Source: an uncultured Arachnia sp. (lineage in GTDB: Bacteria; Actinomycetota; Actinomycetes; Propionibacteriales; Propionibacteriaceae). Taken from it: a DNA stretch of 64,000 nucleotides. The DNA lies in the NCBI GenBank assembly GCA_947493995.1, contig CANLTJ010000009.1, positions 1 to 64,000 on the forward strand. Reading direction: 5' to 3'. How positions within the stretch are numbered: position 1 is the stretch's first letter; each line of letters opens with the position of its first letter. The notes beneath the pieces were generated by a model. The model worked only from the letters and a program-made list of their open reading frames with translations, ran no database searches and was not told the origin of the DNA. Positions 61,950 through 64,000 of the stretch are shown piece by piece. Position numbers and translations under genes: made by a program.

Positions 61950-63028
61950 TTGCTGACCCCTTGGGGTGGCTGGTGGAGCATTCCGGCGACACGACGATAA
62001 TTCAGCACGAAGCGCGCAATGTCAGCCACCCAGTCCCGATCGGTGCGGAGCTGGATGTGTCCGGCACCAGCGCGTCGCAGCGCGACCTTGATGCGCTCGC
62101 GCTGAGCACGGGAGGCGGCGTCCATACGTCGTCGGGCATTGACATCGGAGGTGTTGATGTAGCGCATGAAGGAGGTCTCGGGGTCGCGGATCAGCATCTC
62201 CCCCACATCCGGGAACTCCAGCTCGTGCCGGTCCACCACCTCGATGCACAGCACCTGGTTCCGGACGGCGAGGCGACGCAGTGAGCGTTCCCACGGCGGC
62301 GGCACTGAAGGGTCCAGCTCATGGTCTCCGGCGGTGAGAAAATCGGACACCACTACGCGCATCCCTCGCCGTCGGTAGGAGCGGCTCAACTGCTCGATTC
62401 CCTCGGGCAGCTCCATCGTTCCGGGTGCGTTGTCCTCGACGATCGGCTCGGTGAGCATCCGTCGCAGCAAGCCGTACAGCGCAGTCCGGCCGGACCTGGC
62501 AGGCAGCCTGGTGACCTTGTCAGGGCGCATGAGTATGCCCCCGAACCGATCCCCCATCCGCTGGCTCAGGAAACCGATGGTGGCGATGGCGGCGATCCCG
62601 AGGTCACGCTTGGTGATGCCCTCGGTCCCCCAGTTCATCGACGGCGTGACGTCGAGCAGCGCCCACACCTCGAGCTCGCGGTCCGACATCGTGTCGCGCA
62701 CGTGGGGGACGGTGGTGCGGGCCGTGACGGCCCAGTCCATCTTCCTCACGTCGTCCTGGCCGGGCTCGTAGACACGGGCATCGTTGGTGTCGGATCCGGC
62801 GCCGGGCAGCAGACCCAGATGATCGCCGTGGAGGAACCCCTCAAGGCGACGCACGATGGTCAGCTCCAGCCTGCGCAGAGCAGCTTCGGGCGCCAGTTTT
62901 CCCAGCGGAACAGACGGCCCCGTCGGCGCGCGCAGCACCGACGTGGCGGCGCCGGGATCCTTGTCGCCCATCGCACCGACGGGGACCTGTCCCGGGGGCG
63001 GCGCGAAGGCCATTGCGTCAGAAGCCAA
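61946..63028 (-). CDS. DUF58 domain protein
   Basis: A 360-residue cytosolic protein with the DUF58 core: GDHLGLLPGAGSDTNDARVY, DVRKMDWAVTART, LEVWALLDVTPSMNWG, ALYGLLRRML. DUF58 is a degenerate VWA-like domain found between MoxR and VWA genes; the catalytic or binding role is unresolved. The start is TTG at 63028, preceded by AGGAGG about 7 nt; ATG at 63013 lacks an SD. It follows moxR by 12 bp and overlaps the first VWA gene. Confidence 0.88.
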   Translation of the reverse strand: MASDAMAFAPPPGQVPVGAMGDKDPGAATSVLRAPTGPSVPLGKLAPEAALRRLELTIVRRLEGFLHGDHLGLLPGAGSDTNDARVYEPGQDDVRKMDWAVTARTTVPHVRDTMSDRELEVWALLDVTPSMNWGTEGITKRDLGIAAIATIGFLSQRMGDRFGGILMRPDKVTRLPARSGRTALYGLLRRMLTEPIVEDNAPGTMELPEGIEQLSRSYRRRGMRVVVSDFLTAGDHELDPSVPPPWERSLRRLAVRNQVLCIEVVDRHELEFPDVGEMLIRDPETSFMRYINTSDVNARRRMDAASRAQRERIKVALRRAGAGHIQLRTDRDWVADIARFVLNYRRVAGMLHQPPQGVSK

Positions 63029-63040
63029 GAAAGCGCCTCC

Positions 63041-64000
63041 TCACATCCGGCCGGGTTGGTGGGCGTGCTGCTGGTGACTCGCCTGACGCTGTTCCTTGTT
63101 CCACACCGGCGTCGGCGCCGGCACCATGGCAAGGATGCGTTCCACCACGTCGGCGGTGTTGACGCCGTCGGCCACCGCGTCAAAGCCCAGCACGATGCGG
63201 TGGGCCATCACGTCTTTCGCCACGGCCTGCACGTCCGTGGGGAGAACGTAGTCGCGGCCATTGATCAGCGCCAGCGCCCGGGAGGCCGCGATCAGACCCA
63301 ACGTGGCGCGGGAGGAGCAGCCGATCTGGATGACGGATTCGAGATCCGGCATGCTGAACTCGGCCGGTGTCCGGGACGCCAGGACGAGACGTACGACGTA
63401 CTCGCTGACGAGGTTGTGGACGAAGACGTTGCTGGCCATGTCCTGCAGGTGGCGTACCACTTCCGCGTTCAACACGGGCTCGGCCACCGGTGGCCGCACG
63501 CTCATGCGCCGCAGAATCTCGAACTCCTCATTGCCGCGCGGGTAGGGAACGTCCACTTTCAGGAGGAAACGATCTCGCTGCGCTTCGGGCAGTGGGTAGA
63601 CGCCCTCCGATTCGATGGGGTTCTGGGTGGCGATCACGATGAAGGGCGAGGGCGCGGGATAGGAGTGTCCTCCGATGGAGACCTGCTTCTCGGCCATCAG
63701 TTCGAGCATTGCCGACTGCACCTTGGCGGGGGCGCGGTTGATCTCGTCGGCGAGGACGAAGTTGACGAACACGGGGCCGAGTTCGATCTTGAACGTCTCC
63801 CCCTGGGCGGAATAGATCCGAGTTCCGATGATGTCCGAGGGCACCAGGTCCGGTGTGAACTGGATGCGCGCGAACTCGCCGCCCACGACGATGGCGAAAG
63901 AGCGCACGGCAAGGGTCTTCGCCGTTCCGGGTACGCCCTCCAGAAGGCAGTGTCCCTTGGCGAGCAGCGAGACCATGAGCTGTTGCACCATGTGTTCCTG
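63041..64000 (-). CDS. MoxR-family AAA+ ATPase (partial, continues past right edge)
   Basis: AAA+ chaperone-like ATPase thought to act with the DUF58 and VWA proteins. Walker A is EGVPGTAKT, Walker B VLADEINRAP, sensor 1 ATQNPIE, with LPEAQRDRFLL as Arg finger region. The reading frame continues beyond base 64000 (codons for QEH precede the first visible Met), so roughly the N-terminal 30-50 residues are missing. First visible gene of the moxR-DUF58-VWA-VWA operon. Confidence 0.92.
   Translation of the reverse strand, partial: QEHMVQQLMVSLLAKGHCLLEGVPGTAKTLAVRSFAIVVGGEFARIQFTPDLVPSDIIGTRIYSAQGETFKIELGPVFVNFVLADEINRAPAKVQSAMLELMAEKQVSIGGHSYPAPSPFIVIATQNPIESEGVYPLPEAQRDRFLLKVDVPYPRGNEEFEILRRMSVRPPVAEPVLNAEVVRHLQDMASNVFVHNLVSEYVVRLVLASRTPAEFSMPDLESVIQIGCSSRATLGLIAASRALALINGRDYVLPTDVQAVAKDVMAHRIVLGFDAVADGVNTADVVERILAMVPAPTPVWNKEQRQASHQQHAHQPGRM

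Overview
The window is chromosomal DNA from a high-GC Gram-positive bacterium (Actinobacteria). The support is a run of neighbourhoods characteristic of that phylum: adnA-adnB-nudC; DUF3107 beside a DEAD-box helicase; secA-hpf-comF-lpqB-mtrB-mtrA; ftsE-ftsX with smpB and ssrA; fasR-fabD-fabH-acpP-fabF followed by a DUF3145 gene; and aceE beside a DUF3052 gene. The combination would suit a Propionibacteriales-type organism, but that placement is inference. I see no prophage, conjugative module, integrase, rRNA or CRISPR array. Mobile DNA is limited to small non-coding inverted-repeat elements.

Layout. 1-8 kb (minus strand): a repeat-rich non-coding edge, a small DUF7455 protein, NudC, and the AdnA/AdnB helicase-nuclease for double-strand-break processing. 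8-16.4 kb: cold-shock protein, PP2C phosphatase, DUF3107 and a DEAD-box helicase that appears to start at CTG (plus strand), then TrpS, a PHP phosphoesterase, DUF2505, a cytochrome P450, Ku and DUF6912. 16.5-18.1 kb: a cupredoxin-like lipoprotein overlapping a polytopic membrane protein. 18.1-18.3 kb: a 161-bp MITE-like element. 18.4-28 kb: a DUF6459-like gene, then SecA, HPF, ComF, LpqB, MtrB, MtrA and YqgE (minus). 28-34.2 kb: ssrA (tmRNA), DUF1707, SmpB, an M23 peptidoglycan hydrolase, FtsX, FtsE and release factor 2 (minus).

34.3-39.3 kb (plus) is the least ordinary part. Two exported proteins share a duplicated Cys/Trp-rich domain that I cannot assign to any named family. They flank tRNA-Val(UAC) and a proline-rich membrane-anchored protein. 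The larger one continues into a D-glucuronyl C5-epimerase-like toroid apparently interrupted by a carbohydrate-binding beta-sandwich. 39.3-44.9 kb (minus) has a eukaryote-style double-length phosphofructokinase, DUF3052 and AceE. 45.2-48.6 kb is an alpha-glucoside-type ABC importer without its ATPase. 48.7-50.2 kb is a membrane-anchored beta-propeller. 50.2-56.6 kb is the type II fatty acid synthesis cluster with its PucR-type regulator, followed by a CYP152-type fatty acid peroxygenase. The rest is DUF3145, an S9 peptidase with a leaderless promoter, a repeat array, and a moxR-DUF58-VWA-VWA operon running off the right edge.

Themes: genome maintenance (AdnAB, Ku), envelope growth and stress sensing (MtrAB-LpqB, FtsEX plus hydrolase, SecA, the exported repeat proteins), ribosome rescue and hibernation (tmRNA, SmpB, HPF, RF2), and carbon and lipid metabolism (PFK, PDH E1, sugar uptake, FAS II). 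An intergenic palindromic repeat family is present at three widely separated places. Start sites were chosen from Shine-Dalgarno sequences, ATGA/GTGA overlaps and family N-termini, and many differ from the longest open frame.
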